In this document: positions 49,053 through 58,231 of the stretch, in pieces
How positions within the stretch are numbered: the first letter of the stretch is position 1
How the letters are laid out: each line of letters starts with the position of its first letter
Origin: Methyloceanibacter superfactus
Lineage (GTDB): Bacteria > Pseudomonadota > Alphaproteobacteria > Rhizobiales > Methyloligellaceae
Direction of reading: 5' to 3'
DNA length: 64,000 nt
Assembly (NCBI RefSeq): GCF_001723305.1
Contig: NZ_LPWF01000029.1
Span: forward strand, 1-64,000
Position numbers and translations under genes: made by a program
The notes under the pieces: model-generated
Databases searched by the model: none
Seen by the model: the letters and a program-made list of their open reading frames with translations, nothing else
Told to the model about the DNA's origin: nothing

Positions 49053-50429
49053 ATGGCCAAAATTTCCAAAGCGTATGTGTGCCAGTCCTGCGGCGCGTCG
49101 ACCGCGCGCTGGTCCGGCAAATGCCCCACCTGCGGCGAATGGAACTCGATGATCGAGGAGGCGGCCACCGCCACCGCCTCGCCCGCACTCGTGTCCATCA
49201 AAGGCGGCAAGGGACGCTTGGCCGCCTTCGAGACCCTGGCCGCGGAGACCGTGGACGCGCCACGGCATCGGACCGGCAATCGCGCTCGATCGCGTGCTAG
49301 GGGGCGGGCTGGTGCCCGGCTCCGCCGTGCTGGTCGGCGCGACCCCGGCATCGGCAAGTCGACACTCCTTCTCCAGGCCGCCGCCGAGCTCGCCCAGGAC
49401 GGCGCCCGTGTCGTCTATCTCTCGGGCGAGGAGGCCACTGCCCAGGTACGCATGCGCGCGGCGCGTCTCGGCCTCAGCGGGGCCCCCGTCGCGCTCGGCA
49501 CCGAGACCAATATCGCCAGCATCATCGCCACGCTCGGCAGCGCCCCGGCCCCGGCCTTGGTGATCATCGACTCGGTGCAGACCTTGTGGTCGGAGGGCAT
49601 CGACACGGCGCCCGGCACCATCTCGCAATTGCGCGGCTGCGCCTCGGCGCTCATCAGCTACGCCAAGACGAGCGGTTCGACGGTGGTGCTCGTCGGTCAC
49701 GTCACCAAGGACGGCCAGATCGCCGGTCCCAAGGTCATCGAGCACATGGTCGATACGGTCCTCTATTTCGAGAGCCTGAGCGGCCATCAATTCCGCATCT
49801 TGCGCGCGGTGAAGAACCGCTTCGGGCCCACCGACGAGATCGGCGTGTTCGAGATGCGTCTGGAGGGGCTGAAGGAGGTGGAGAATCCCTCCGCCCTGTT
49901 CCTCAACGACGCCGACCGCGGCTCGCCAGGAACCGCCGTGCTCGCCGGCATGGAGGGCACGCGGCCGATCCTCGTGGAGATCCAGGCGCTGGTGGCGCCG
50001 TCCTCGCTCGGCACGCCGCGCCGCGCCGTGGTCGGTTGGGACCCTAGCCGCTTGTCGATGCTGCTCGCCGTTCTCGAGGCGCGTTGCGGGGTGCGGCTCG
50101 GCAGCCACGACGTTTATCTCACGTCGCCGGGGGCTTTGCGCCTGACCGAGCCCGCCGCCGACCTCGCCGCCGCCGCGGCCCTGCTCTCGTCCTTCGCCGG
50201 ACGCCCGGCACCCGAGGACACGGTCTATTTCGGCGAGGTGAGCCTGACCGGGGCCGTGCGCGCCGTCGGTCATACCGACCAGAGGCTGAAAGAGGCGGCC
50301 AAGCTCGGCTTTGCCCGCGCCATCGTGCCCACCACCGTCGCCGGAGACGGCATGACGGAGGGCATCGCCCTCAACCCCGTCGCCCAGCTGGACGAGCTGG
50401 TCGCCTGGTTCGCATTGCCGCCCAACTAG
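49053..50429 (+). CDS. radA: DNA repair protein RadA (compensated frameshift)
   Basis: 458 residues. N-terminal zinc finger CQSCGASTARWSGKCPTCGEW, RecA-like ATPase, the RadA motif VKNRFGPTDEIGVFEM and a Lon-protease-like C-terminal domain. Residues about 76-97 are out of frame between an extra A near 49281 and a missing G near 49345; the true reading is TGIALDRVLGGGLVPGSA, then VLVGGDPGIGKSTLLLQ (Walker A). It promotes branch migration in recombination. Start ATG 49053 follows the alr end by 14 bases. Confidence 0.94.
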   Translation: MAKISKAYVCQSCGASTARWSGKCPTCGEWNSMIEEAATATASPALVSIKGGKGRLAAFETLAAETVDAPRHRTGNRARSRARGRAGARLRRAGRRDPGIGKSTLLLQAAAELAQDGARVVYLSGEEATAQVRMRAARLGLSGAPVALGTETNIASIIATLGSAPAPALVIIDSVQTLWSEGIDTAPGTISQLRGCASALISYAKTSGSTVVLVGHVTKDGQIAGPKVIEHMVDTVLYFESLSGHQFRILRAVKNRFGPTDEIGVFEMRLEGLKEVENPSALFLNDADRGSPGTAVLAGMEGTRPILVEIQALVAPSSLGTPRRAVVGWDPSRLSMLLAVLEARCGVRLGSHDVYLTSPGALRLTEPAADLAAAAALLSSFAGRPAPEDTVYFGEVSLTGAVRAVGHTDQRLKEAAKLGFARAIVPTTVAGDGMTEGIALNPVAQLDELVAWFALPPN

Positions 50430-50550
50430 AGGCATTCCTGCGACATTGCGCGGGCAAACCGCTTCGATCATTGCCCGCCGGGGCCATTTGTGCTTCATCC
50501 CGGGGAATCGTGATAGTGTTTAACGACCTGCCCCGAGGGAACGACGCGAC

Positions 50551-51114
50551 ATGCCAATTTCCTGGCTCGACATCATTTTGATCGTCATCATGCTCATCTC
50601 GGGCTTCTTGGCGATGGTTCGCGGATTCACCCGCGAAGTCCTCTCGATCTTCTCCTGGGCCATGGCCGCTGTCGCGGCGCTGTATTTCACCCCCCGTTAT
50701 TCCGATGTCCTGGCGCCCTACATCGATAATCCGAGCGTCGCTCAGATCGTCTTCGCCGCCGGCGTCTTCATCGTTACCCTCATCATCGTGAGCCTGATCA
50801 CCTTCCGCATCTCCGACAAGGTGCTGGATAGCCGGGTCGCGCCCTCGACCGGACCCTTGGCTTCGTTTTTGGCCTGGCGCGGGGATTTCCTTCTCGTCGC
50901 CATCGTCTTCATCCTGTTCACCGCGCTTGCCCGCGACCAGCCGGAATGGGTCCGCAACGCGCGCTCCTACCCCCTTCTTCAGCGGACGCAGGTGGCCATC
51001 GAGTCCCTGTTGCCGATGAATCCCGAGCAGTACCTCCCCGGGAAGGACGAAAACGAGCCCGAAGGGGAAGCCCCTGGGGAAAGCGCGCCGGCCCAGCCGG
51101 ACCAGCCGTTGTAA
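50551..51114 (+). CDS. cvpA: CvpA family membrane protein (compensated frameshift)
   Basis: 187 residues with four membrane segments, starting SWLDIILIVIMLISGFLAMVRGFTREVLSIFSW. CvpA relatives are needed for colicin V production and envelope stability; the exact function is unclear. Between 50841 and 50886 the segment VAPSTGPLASFLAWRGD is out of frame; corrected it reads VGALDRTLGFVFGLARGF, the family motif. A Pro/Glu-rich tail closes the protein. Upstream of purF as in most proteobacteria. Confidence 0.9.
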   Translation: MPISWLDIILIVIMLISGFLAMVRGFTREVLSIFSWAMAAVAALYFTPRYSDVLAPYIDNPSVAQIVFAAGVFIVTLIIVSLITFRISDKVLDSRVAPSTGPLASFLAWRGDFLLVAIVFILFTALARDQPEWVRNARSYPLLQRTQVAIESLLPMNPEQYLPGKDENEPEGEAPGESAPAQPDQPL

Positions 51115-51199
51115 GCGCGCGCGTAACGTTAAAGAGTCCCGGACGAGTTGCGTGGCATTGAAGCCCTTGCCAGGGCGCCTATTTATTGAGAGGAGGCCC

Positions 51200-52678
51200 A
51201 TGCCCGTGACTGACGAAGCTGAGGCACACGAACCCGACTTGACCTGGCTCGAGGAAGACCGGCTGCACGAGGAGTGTGGCGTCTTCGGGATCTTCAACCA
51301 TCCCGACGCCGCCGCCCTGACCGCGCTCGGCCTGCACGCGCTTCAGCACCGTGGCCAGGAGGCCGCCGGGATCGTCAGCTTCGACGGCGAGCATTTTCAC
51401 ACGGAGCGCCGCCTCGGGCTCGTTGGCGACCATTTCACCTCCCGCCCGGTGATCGACCGCCTCGGAGGCGACATGGCCGTGGGCCATGTCCGCTATTCCA
51501 CCTGCGGCGACGCGGTGATGCGCAACGTTCAGCCCCTGTTCGTCGATCTCGAATCCGGCGGTTTCTCCCTCTGCCACAACGGCAATCTCACCAACGCGCT
51601 CACCTTGCGCGAATCCCTCATCAAGAAGGGCGCCATCTGTCAGTCCACCACCGACACCGAAGTGATCCTTCACCTCGTGGCGCGCAGCGAGAAACGCCTT
51701 TTCGTCGAGAAATACATCGAGGCGCTGCTTCAGGTCGAAGCGGCTATGCCCTGGTGGGCACCAACAAGAAACTCGTCGGCCCGCGATCCGTATGGCATCC
51801 GTCCGCTGGTCCTCGGCCGGCTGGGTGAGGCCTGGGTGCTGGCGTCGGAGACCTGTGCGCTCGACATCATCGGCGCGGAATTCGTGCGCGAGGTGGAGAA
51901 CGGCGAGGTAGTGGTCGCCACCCGCGACGGTCTCGAGAGCCATCGCTTCGTGCCCAAGTACCCCGCGCGGCTCTGCATCTTCGAATATATCTACTTCGCT
52001 CGCCCCGACTCCATCATCGGCGGCCGCTCCGTCTACGACGTGCGCAAGGAAATGGGCCGGCAATTGGCGCGCGAGGCGCCCGCCAATGGCGACATGGTCG
52101 TTCCCATTCCCGATAGCGGCGTGCCCGCGGCCATCGGCTACGCACAAGAATCCGGCCTGCCCTTCGAGTTCGGCATCATTCGAAACCACTATGTGGGCCG
52201 GACCTTCATCGAGCCCGAGCAGCGCATTCGCCAGCTCGGCGTGAAGCTGAAGCACAGCGCCAACGAGCTGCAGGTCAAGGGCAAGAGCATCGTGCTCATC
52301 GACGACAGCGTCGTGCGCGGCACCACCTCGGTGAAGATCGTGCAGATGATGCGCGAGGCCGGCGCCAAGGAGGTGCATATGCGCATCTCGAGCCCGCCGA
52401 TCACCCATCCCGATTTCTACGGCATCGACACGCCAGACCAGGACAAGCTGCTCGCCGCCCATCGCACGCTCGAAGAAATGCGCGCCTTCATCGGCGCCGA
52501 TTCCCTCGCCTTCATCTCCGTCGACGGCATCTACAAGGCGATGGGCTATGAGAGCCGCGACGACGACCATCCCCAATTCACCGACCACTGCTTCACCGGC
52601 GAATATCCGACCCGCCTGCGCGACCGCGAAGGCCCGCCCCAGCAGAAGCAGCTTTCCTTCCTCGCCGAGGTCGGTTGA
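51200..52678 (+). CDS. purF: Amidophosphoribosyltransferase PurF (compensated frameshift)
   Basis: First committed step of purine synthesis. 492 residues from the ATG after GAGGAGG. The N-terminal nucleophile Cys26 (HEEC/GVFGIF) follows a 25-residue propeptide. PRPP motif VLIDDSVVRGTTS is intact. Of the four [4Fe-4S] ligands of B. subtilis PurF, two positions appear replaced (HPDFYGI, TDHCFTG), so a cluster is unlikely. Residues coded by 51740-51781 (AAMPWWAPTRNSSA) are out of frame; corrected they read GGYALVGTNKKLVG. Coupled by TTGA to the SDR gene. Confidence 0.95.
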   Translation: MPVTDEAEAHEPDLTWLEEDRLHEECGVFGIFNHPDAAALTALGLHALQHRGQEAAGIVSFDGEHFHTERRLGLVGDHFTSRPVIDRLGGDMAVGHVRYSTCGDAVMRNVQPLFVDLESGGFSLCHNGNLTNALTLRESLIKKGAICQSTTDTEVILHLVARSEKRLFVEKYIEALLQVEAAMPWWAPTRNSSARDPYGIRPLVLGRLGEAWVLASETCALDIIGAEFVREVENGEVVVATRDGLESHRFVPKYPARLCIFEYIYFARPDSIIGGRSVYDVRKEMGRQLAREAPANGDMVVPIPDSGVPAAIGYAQESGLPFEFGIIRNHYVGRTFIEPEQRIRQLGVKLKHSANELQVKGKSIVLIDDSVVRGTTSVKIVQMMREAGAKEVHMRISSPPITHPDFYGIDTPDQDKLLAAHRTLEEMRAFIGADSLAFISVDGIYKAMGYESRDDDHPQFTDHCFTGEYPTRLRDREGPPQQKQLSFLAEVG

Positions 52679-53385
52679 GCGCCCAACGCCTGAAAGACCG
52701 CATCGCGCTGATCACCGGGGCCTCGCGCGGCATCGGCCGCGCCACCGCGCTTCATTTCGCTCGCGAGGGCGCCCATGTGCTGCTGCTCGCGCGCAAGAAG
52801 AAGTCCCTCGAGCCCGTCGACGACGAGATCAAGGCGGCGGGCGGCACGGCCTCCCTCATCCCGCTCGACCTCGCCGACGGCAAGAAGATCGATCCACTCG
52901 GGCCTGCCCTCTATGAACGCTTTGGCCGGCTCGACGTGCTGGTTGGCAACGCCGCCATCCTCGGCGGCTTGCGCCCGCTGACGCATATCTCGTCGGAGAC
53001 CTGGGACCGCGTAATGGCCATCAACGTCACCGCCAATTGGCGCCTGATCCGCACCCTCGATCCCTTGCTCCGCCGGTCCGAGGCAGGCCGCGCGATCTTC
53101 GTCACCTCGTCCAACGTGGCCTATTCCGGCCGCGCCTATTGGGCACCCTACTCGGTCTCCAAGGCGGCGCTGGAGACCCTCGCCAAGACTTACGCCCACG
53201 AGACCGCCGACAGCCCCATCAAGGTGAATATCGTCGATCCCAGCGCCACGGCCACCGGCATGCGCGCCGAGGCCTATCCCGGCGAGGATCAGGCAACATT
53301 GCAGACATCCGAGGAGGTGGCGGAGGTGATCGTCCGGCTGGCGCTTCCCAGCACCAAGCAGACGGGACAGATCGTCAAGGCCTAG
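52675..53385 (+). CDS. Short-chain dehydrogenase/reductase
   Basis: 236 residues with the TGASRGIG nucleotide motif, the NNAG-position reading GNAA, and the active site YSVSKAALE (Tyr and Lys present). Substrate unknown. Start TTG 52675 overlaps the purF stop; the SDR-after-purF order is widespread in Hyphomicrobiales. The TAG shares CTAG with the convergent MBL gene. Confidence 0.88.
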   Translation: MSAQRLKDRIALITGASRGIGRATALHFAREGAHVLLLARKKKSLEPVDDEIKAAGGTASLIPLDLADGKKIDPLGPALYERFGRLDVLVGNAAILGGLRPLTHISSETWDRVMAINVTANWRLIRTLDPLLRRSEAGRAIFVTSSNVAYSGRAYWAPYSVSKAALETLAKTYAHETADSPIKVNIVDPSATATGMRAEAYPGEDQATLQTSEEVAEVIVRLALPSTKQTGQIVKA

Positions 53386-54188
53386 GGACGGCAGGGCTGC
53401 GTCAGCACCATGCCGTCATAGGCGGGCTCGACGCCTTGCGGCAACTGCTCCGACAGCGCCGCGTAATCGAGATCCACATGCATATGGGTGAGCACGGCAT
53501 GTTTCGGCTTGAGCCGCTCGATCCATGAAAGCGCCTGCTCCACCGAGAAATGACTCGGATGCACGGTGTAGCGCAGCGCATCCACGATCCACACATCGAG
53601 GGCCTCGAGATACGGTAGCGATTCCTCCGGCAGATCGCTCACATCGGGCGAATAGGCGAGATCGCCAAAACGGAAGCCGAGCGTCTCCCCACTTCCATGG
53701 CTCTGGCGAAACGGCAGGACCTTGATCACCCCGCCCGGCCCCTCGATGGGGATCATCTGCCCCGGATGGATCTCATGGCCGCTCAGCACCGCCGGATATT
53801 CGCTGCCCGGCGGGGTCGTGAAGCAATAGTCGAAGCGCATGCGGAGATAGCGGCTGGTCGTCTCGTCGAAATAGACGTCGACGCGCCGCTTGCCGTTATA
53901 GGCGACCATGCGCAGGTCATCGATGCCGTGCGCATGATCGGCATGGTCATGGGTGTAGAGCACGCCATCGAGCAGGCCGACGTTGGCATCGATGAGCTGC
54001 TCACGCAGGTCGGGCGGCGTGTCCACCAGCACCCGCGTGATGCCGTCGGGGCCCTCCTGCTCGACGAGAAGTGCGCAACGCCGCCGCCGGTTCTTTGGAT
54101 TGCCCGGGTCGCACGCGCCCCACTCATTGCCGATACGGGGCACGCCGCCGGAGGTTCCGCAGCCGAGGATGGTGACTTTCAGGCTCAT
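53382..54188 (-). CDS. MBL-fold metal-dependent hydrolase (PhnP-like)
   Basis: 268 residues. LGCGTSGGVPRIGNEWGACD at the start and the metal motif YTHDHADHAHGIDDLR are those of the PhnP/lipoate-ligase-associated MBL group, which includes cyclic phosphodiesterases. SHGSGETLGFRFGDLAYSPD and THMHVDLDY supply later ligands. Substrate not predictable. ATGA overlap with tatD indicates coupling. Confidence 0.88.
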   Translation of the reverse strand: MSLKVTILGCGTSGGVPRIGNEWGACDPGNPKNRRRRCALLVEQEGPDGITRVLVDTPPDLREQLIDANVGLLDGVLYTHDHADHAHGIDDLRMVAYNGKRRVDVYFDETTSRYLRMRFDYCFTTPPGSEYPAVLSGHEIHPGQMIPIEGPGGVIKVLPFRQSHGSGETLGFRFGDLAYSPDVSDLPEESLPYLEALDVWIVDALRYTVHPSHFSVEQALSWIERLKPKHAVLTHMHVDLDYAALSEQLPQGVEPAYDGMVLTQPCRP

Positions 54189-54991
54189 GCGGCGCTTGAA
54201 GGCGCTTCCGCCGCCGGCCGCGGGACCTTCTTGAATAAGCGGAAGAAATTCTCCGTGGTGAGGCGCCCCATCTCGGTCTCGTTGACGCCGCGCAGCTCCG
54301 CCAGCCGCGCCGCGGTGCGGACCACGAAAGACGGCTCGTTGGTCTGGCCGCGATAGGGCTCCGGCGCCAGATAAGGCGCGTCCGTCTCCACCAGCAGCCG
54401 GTCGTAAGGCAGCGCCAGCGCGATATCGCGCAGCTCATTCGCCTTCTTGAAGGTGACCACGCCGGAGAAGGAGACATAGCCGCCGAGCGCCAGACCGCGA
54501 TGGGCGAGGTCCGCGCCGCTGGTGAAGCAATGCAGCACGAACGGAAAGGCCCCCTCCGCCGTCTCCTCCTCGAGGATCCGGGCCACATCGGCGTCCGCCT
54601 CGCGCGCATGGATGACGAGCGGCAGGCCCGTCTCCCTCGCGGCGGCGATATGGGTGCGAAAGCTCTTCTTCTGGATGTCGCGCGGGCTGTGATCGTAGTG
54701 ATAATCGAGACCCGCCTCGCCGATGGCCACGACCTTTGGGTGACGTGAGATCTCGACCAACTCATCGACCGTGATGTCCGGCTCCTCCGCCGCGTTATGG
54801 GGATGCGTGCCGATCGAGCAATAGACGTTGTCATGGGCCTCGACGATGGCCTTCAGCTCGTGGAAGCGCGCGACCCGCGTCGAGATGGTCACCATCAGTC
54901 CGACGCCGGCTTCGCGCGCCCGCGCCAGCACGGCATCGAGCTCGGCGTTCAGCTCGGGAAAATCAAGATGGCAATGGCTGTCTACGATCAT
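54185..54991 (-). CDS. tatD: TatD family metal-dependent DNase
   Basis: 268 residues with VDSHCHLDFPEL, GEAGLDYHYDHSPRD, VIHAREADADV, LHCFTSGADLA and VETDAPYLAPEPYRG, the complete metal-ligand set of TatD. TatD members act as nucleases in DNA repair or degradation. Start at ATG 54991 (MIVDSHCH). It normally follows metG directly; here a glutaredoxin gene on the other strand lies between. Confidence 0.94.
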   Translation of the reverse strand: MIVDSHCHLDFPELNAELDAVLARAREAGVGLMVTISTRVARFHELKAIVEAHDNVYCSIGTHPHNAAEEPDITVDELVEISRHPKVVAIGEAGLDYHYDHSPRDIQKKSFRTHIAAARETGLPLVIHAREADADVARILEEETAEGAFPFVLHCFTSGADLAHRGLALGGYVSFSGVVTFKKANELRDIALALPYDRLLVETDAPYLAPEPYRGQTNEPSFVVRTAARLAELRGVNETEMGRLTTENFFRLFKKVPRPAAEAPSSAA

Positions 54992-55137
54992 CACGGAAAG
55001 TTGGAATACCCAGTTTGTTCATGCTGCTATGCTGCGGGGTGGCACATGATCTCTCAAGCCCTGTATGTGCAGCATATAGGCCGGGGAGACAATATCCGCC
55101 ACCAGTCGGATGAACGTGGTGACCAAACGGTAGGCCA

Positions 55138-55443
55138 ATGACTCGCTTCACCTTCATGGCCGCGATTGCGGCCGCGCTGCTCTGTCTTGCCGCCGCGCCC
55201 GCCGATGCCGGGTGCAACAAGAGCGTCGTCCTCTACAACGCATCCTGGTGCCCCTATTGCCAGGAGGTCAGGGCCATTCTTTGGCGCAACCATATTCGGT
55301 ATATCACTCTGGATGCGACCACGCCGAAAGTCCGCGCGTCCATGATCAGGCAGTTCGGGGACGCGGCCGTCCCACGCACGCTCGTCGGCGGCGTCCTGGT
55401 CGAAGGCGTCGACGAAGAGCGGATCAAGCAACTCTGCCGCTGA
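55138..55443 (+). CDS. Exported glutaredoxin-like protein
   Basis: 101 residues. Signal peptide at 1-24 (FTFMAAIAAALLCLAAAPADA), then a compact glutaredoxin fold with the redox motif WCPYC (about 38-42) and the cis-Pro segment AAVPRTLVGG. An extra Cys follows the signal (AGCNK) and another ends the protein (LCR). CPYC is a classic dithiol glutaredoxin motif; export suggests a periplasmic thiol-disulfide role, perhaps with cytochrome c or envelope proteins (inference). Its stop abuts the convergent metG stop with no gap. Confidence 0.82.
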   Translation: MTRFTFMAAIAAALLCLAAAPADAGCNKSVVLYNASWCPYCQEVRAILWRNHIRYITLDATTPKVRASMIRQFGDAAVPRTLVGGVLVEGVDEERIKQLCR

Positions 55444-57009
55444 CTACGACGCCGCGACCTCATTGTCCGACTCTAGGTGACGGGGAAAGACTGCACTCGG
55501 CGCCGGCAGCGCCGTACCGGGCGTGAGCCGCCCTTTCGGTCCAAGATGGGAGAAGTCGCGCGAGTCCGAGGCAACGCCGAGCAAGTCGAGCAGCTTGGCG
55601 CCGCTCTCCGGCATCACCGCCTGCACCAGAATGGCGATCTGGCGGGTCACTTCCGCCGTGACGTAAAGAATGGTGCCCATGCGCTCAGGGTTCGTCTTCT
55701 TGTGCGCCCAAGGCTCCTCGCCGGCGAAATAGCGGTTGGTGTCGGCGATCAACGCCCACACGGCTTCCAGCGCCCGGTGGATGGCGAAGGCATCGATAGC
55801 CTCCTCCACGGGCGGCAGCACACCGTCCGCCGCGGCCAGGATCCTCTCGTCGGCATCGGCGAGCGCGCCCGGCGTAGGAATCTGGCCGCCGCAATTCTTG
55901 GCAATCATCGACAAGGAGCGCTGGGCGAGATTGCCGAGATCGTTGGCGAGGTCCGCGTTGATGCGGTTGACGATGGCCTCGCGGCTGTAATTGCCGTCCT
56001 GGCCGAACGGCACCTCACGCAGCAGGAAATAGCGGATCTGATCGACGCCATAGGCGTCGGCGAGCGCGAAAGGATCGACCACGTTGCCGATCGACTTCGA
56101 CATCTTCTCCCCGCGATTATAGAGGAAGCCGTGGCCGAACACTTGGCGCGGCAGGGCCACGCCCGCCGACATCAGGAAGGCCGGCCAATAGACGGTGTGA
56201 AAGCGGATGATGTCCTTGCCGATGATATGGGCGTCGGCCGGCCAGTATTTCTTGAAGCTCTCGGCCTCCTCGTCGGGAAAGCCCACGCCGGTGATGTAGT
56301 TGGTCAGCGCATCTACCCACACATACATGATGTGCTTGGGATCGCCCGGCACCGGCACGCCCCAATCGAATGTGGTGCGCGACACGGACAGATCCTGCAA
56401 GCCGCCGCGCACGAAGCTCTTCACCTCGTTCGCCCGGGTCTCGGGGCCGATGAATTCCGGGTGCGCCTCGTAATGGGCGAGCAGCCGGTCCTGGAAGGCC
56501 GATAGGCGGAAGAAATAGCTCTCCTCCTCGACCCATTCGACCGGCGTGCCTTGCGGCGACAGCTTGGTTCCGTCGGCGGCGTCCTTCAGCTCGCTCTCGT
56601 CGTAATAGGCCTCGTCGCGCACCGAATACCAGCCGGCATATTTGCCGAGATAGATGTCGCCGGCCTCTTGCATGCGCCGCCACAACTCTTGCGTCGAGCG
56701 CGTGTGCCGCGGCTCGCGCGTGGTGATGAAGTCGTCGTTGGAGCAGTTGAGCACGCGCACCATGTCGCGGAATTTGGGCGTGTTGCGGTCGGCGAGCTCC
56801 GCCGCGGTAATCCCTTGGGCCCGCGCCGTCTGGAGCATCTTGATGCCATGCTCGTCGGTGCCGGTCAGGAAATAGACATCCAGACCCTGCAACCGCCGGA
56901 ACCGGGCGAGCGCGTCCGTGGCGACCGCCTCGTAGGCATGGCCGATATGGGGCGCATCGTTCGGATAAGAGATGGCGGTGGTGATGTAATAGGGCCGCTT
57001 TTCAGCCAT
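55444..57009 (-). CDS. metG: Methionyl-tRNA synthetase
   Basis: 521 residues from [20 protein letters not shown]; an ATG at 57021 (GAGG just upstream) is the alternative start. HIGH-type motif PHIGHAYEA and [10 protein letters not shown] are intact. It lacks the Cys zinc knuckle and the C-terminal tRNA-binding domain, as usual for alphaproteobacterial MetRS. Downstream of holB by about 54 bases. Confidence 0.96.
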   Translation of the reverse strand: MAEKRPYYITTAISYPNDAPHIGHAYEAVATDALARFRRLQGLDVYFLTGTDEHGIKMLQTARAQGITAAELADRNTPKFRDMVRVLNCSNDDFITTREPRHTRSTQELWRRMQEAGDIYLGKYAGWYSVRDEAYYDESELKDAADGTKLSPQGTPVEWVEEESYFFRLSAFQDRLLAHYEAHPEFIGPETRANEVKSFVRGGLQDLSVSRTTFDWGVPVPGDPKHIMYVWVDALTNYITGVGFPDEEAESFKKYWPADAHIIGKDIIRFHTVYWPAFLMSAGVALPRQVFGHGFLYNRGEKMSKSIGNVVDPFALADAYGVDQIRYFLLREVPFGQDGNYSREAIVNRINADLANDLGNLAQRSLSMIAKNCGGQIPTPGALADADERILAAADGVLPPVEEAIDAFAIHRALEAVWALIADTNRYFAGEEPWAHKKTNPERMGTILYVTAEVTRQIAILVQAVMPESGAKLLDLLGVASDSRDFSHLGPKGRLTPGTALPAPSAVFPRHLESDNEVAAS

Positions 57010-57063
57010 GGCGAGAGACATAGCCTCGGGCGCGGTCACGGGCAAGCATGCTCGAACATCGCC

Positions 57064-58110
57064 CTAAACAGGGTGCTCACGCACGAGTTGCTGCAACCGG
57101 AACCACGTGTCCAGCAGCAACAGGCTGCGGTCCAGATTGAGCGCGAAGGCCTCGGCCCTGGCTTCCGACAGGCCCTCCCAGGCCTTCGCCCACTCGGCGA
57201 GATTTCGCTTTGAAACGAGACGCTTGGCGAGCTTCCTCTCCCCCTCCAAGGCCCCCTCGCCCGTGGCGGCGCTGCGGATCAGCCGCTCCATCAGGCCGAG
57301 CAGCAGAGATAGATAAAGCTCTAGCCGCTCCGTGTCGCCGGCGCCCGCGAGCTTCTCGACCTGCTTGTGCAAGCGCCCGCCGTCGAGCTCGGGCAGCCCG
57401 TCGAAGGTCGCCATGATGTCCTTGTAGAGGCCGATGCCCTCGCCCGAGACGAGCTCGAGCGCGCGGCGCACGCTGCCTTGACTGAGGGCGATCGCCAGCT
57501 TGAGCGTCTTGTCGTCGGCGGCGTGGCCGTCGCGCTCAAGCGCCGCGGCAACCGGCGCGCTGCAAATCCTCCGTGGCGAGCGCCGGCACGCGCAGCGTGC
57601 GCGCCCGCGACCGGATGTGACCGGCAGACGCCCCTCCGCGCTCGAGATCAGCAGGAACAAGGTCTGCGGCGGCGGCTCCTCGAGCGCCTTGAGCAGCGCG
57701 TTGGCCGCGTTTTGATTGAGCTCGTCCGCCCGGTCGACGATCACGACCCGCCAGCCGCCCTCACCCGCGGTGTTGCCGAGAAACGCGCGCAAGCGCCGCA
57801 CCTCGTCGACGCCGATCCATTGCGAGTAGCGCTTCGTCTTCTCGATCCACGAGCGGCGGATGAGGAGGAGATTGGGATGCTGAAGGCCGGCGACTTTGCG
57901 GAACACCGGATGCTCCGCATGAACCTCGCCGGCGGCGTCCCCGCCCTCGCCATGCGCCAGCACCGCGCGCGCGACATGATAAGCCAGCGTCGCCTTGCCG
58001 ACGCCCTCGGGCCCCACCAGCAGCCAGGCGTGATGCATGCGTCCGCTACGCAAGGCGCCGGCGAATTCGGCGAGCGCCTCGTCGTGACCGAACACGCCGG
58101 TCCACTTCAC
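57064..58110 (-). CDS. holB: DNA polymerase III delta-prime subunit (frameshifted)
   Basis: Clamp-loader subunit, about 348 residues. AWLLVGPEGVGKATLAYHVARAV is the P-loop region and NAANALLKALEEPPPQTLFLLIS the SRC-preceding block. The SRC-region sequence is out of frame between indels near 57622 and 57553; corrected it reads RLPVTIRSRARTLRVPALA. The opening MKWTGVFGHDEAL may be internal: with one more correction the gene could start at ATG 58184 (MSAVADRARA), which would fill the 121-base gap to tmk. Confidence 0.9.
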   Translation of the reverse strand: MKWTGVFGHDEALAEFAGALRSGRMHHAWLLVGPEGVGKATLAYHVARAVLAHGEGGDAAGEVHAEHPVFRKVAGLQHPNLLLIRRSWIEKTKRYSQWIGVDEVRRLRAFLGNTAGEGGWRVVIVDRADELNQNAANALLKALEEPPPQTLFLLISSAEGRLPVTSGRGRARCACRRSPRRICSAPVAAALERDGHAADDKTLKLAIALSQGSVRRALELVSGEGIGLYKDIMATFDGLPELDGGRLHKQVEKLAGAGDTERLELYLSLLLGLMERLIRSAATGEGALEGERKLAKRLVSKRNLAEWAKAWEGLSEARAEAFALNLDRSLLLLDTWFRLQQLVREHPV

Positions 58111-58231
58111 GACGGCTCCGCGAACCCCACCCAGCCGGTCGGGCTCCGCGACCGCGCACGGGCGCGGTCGGCGACGGCGCTCATGGTGTCACGCGGCGCA
58201 TGGCGTCACGCCGCTCATCTGTTCAAGCCGC

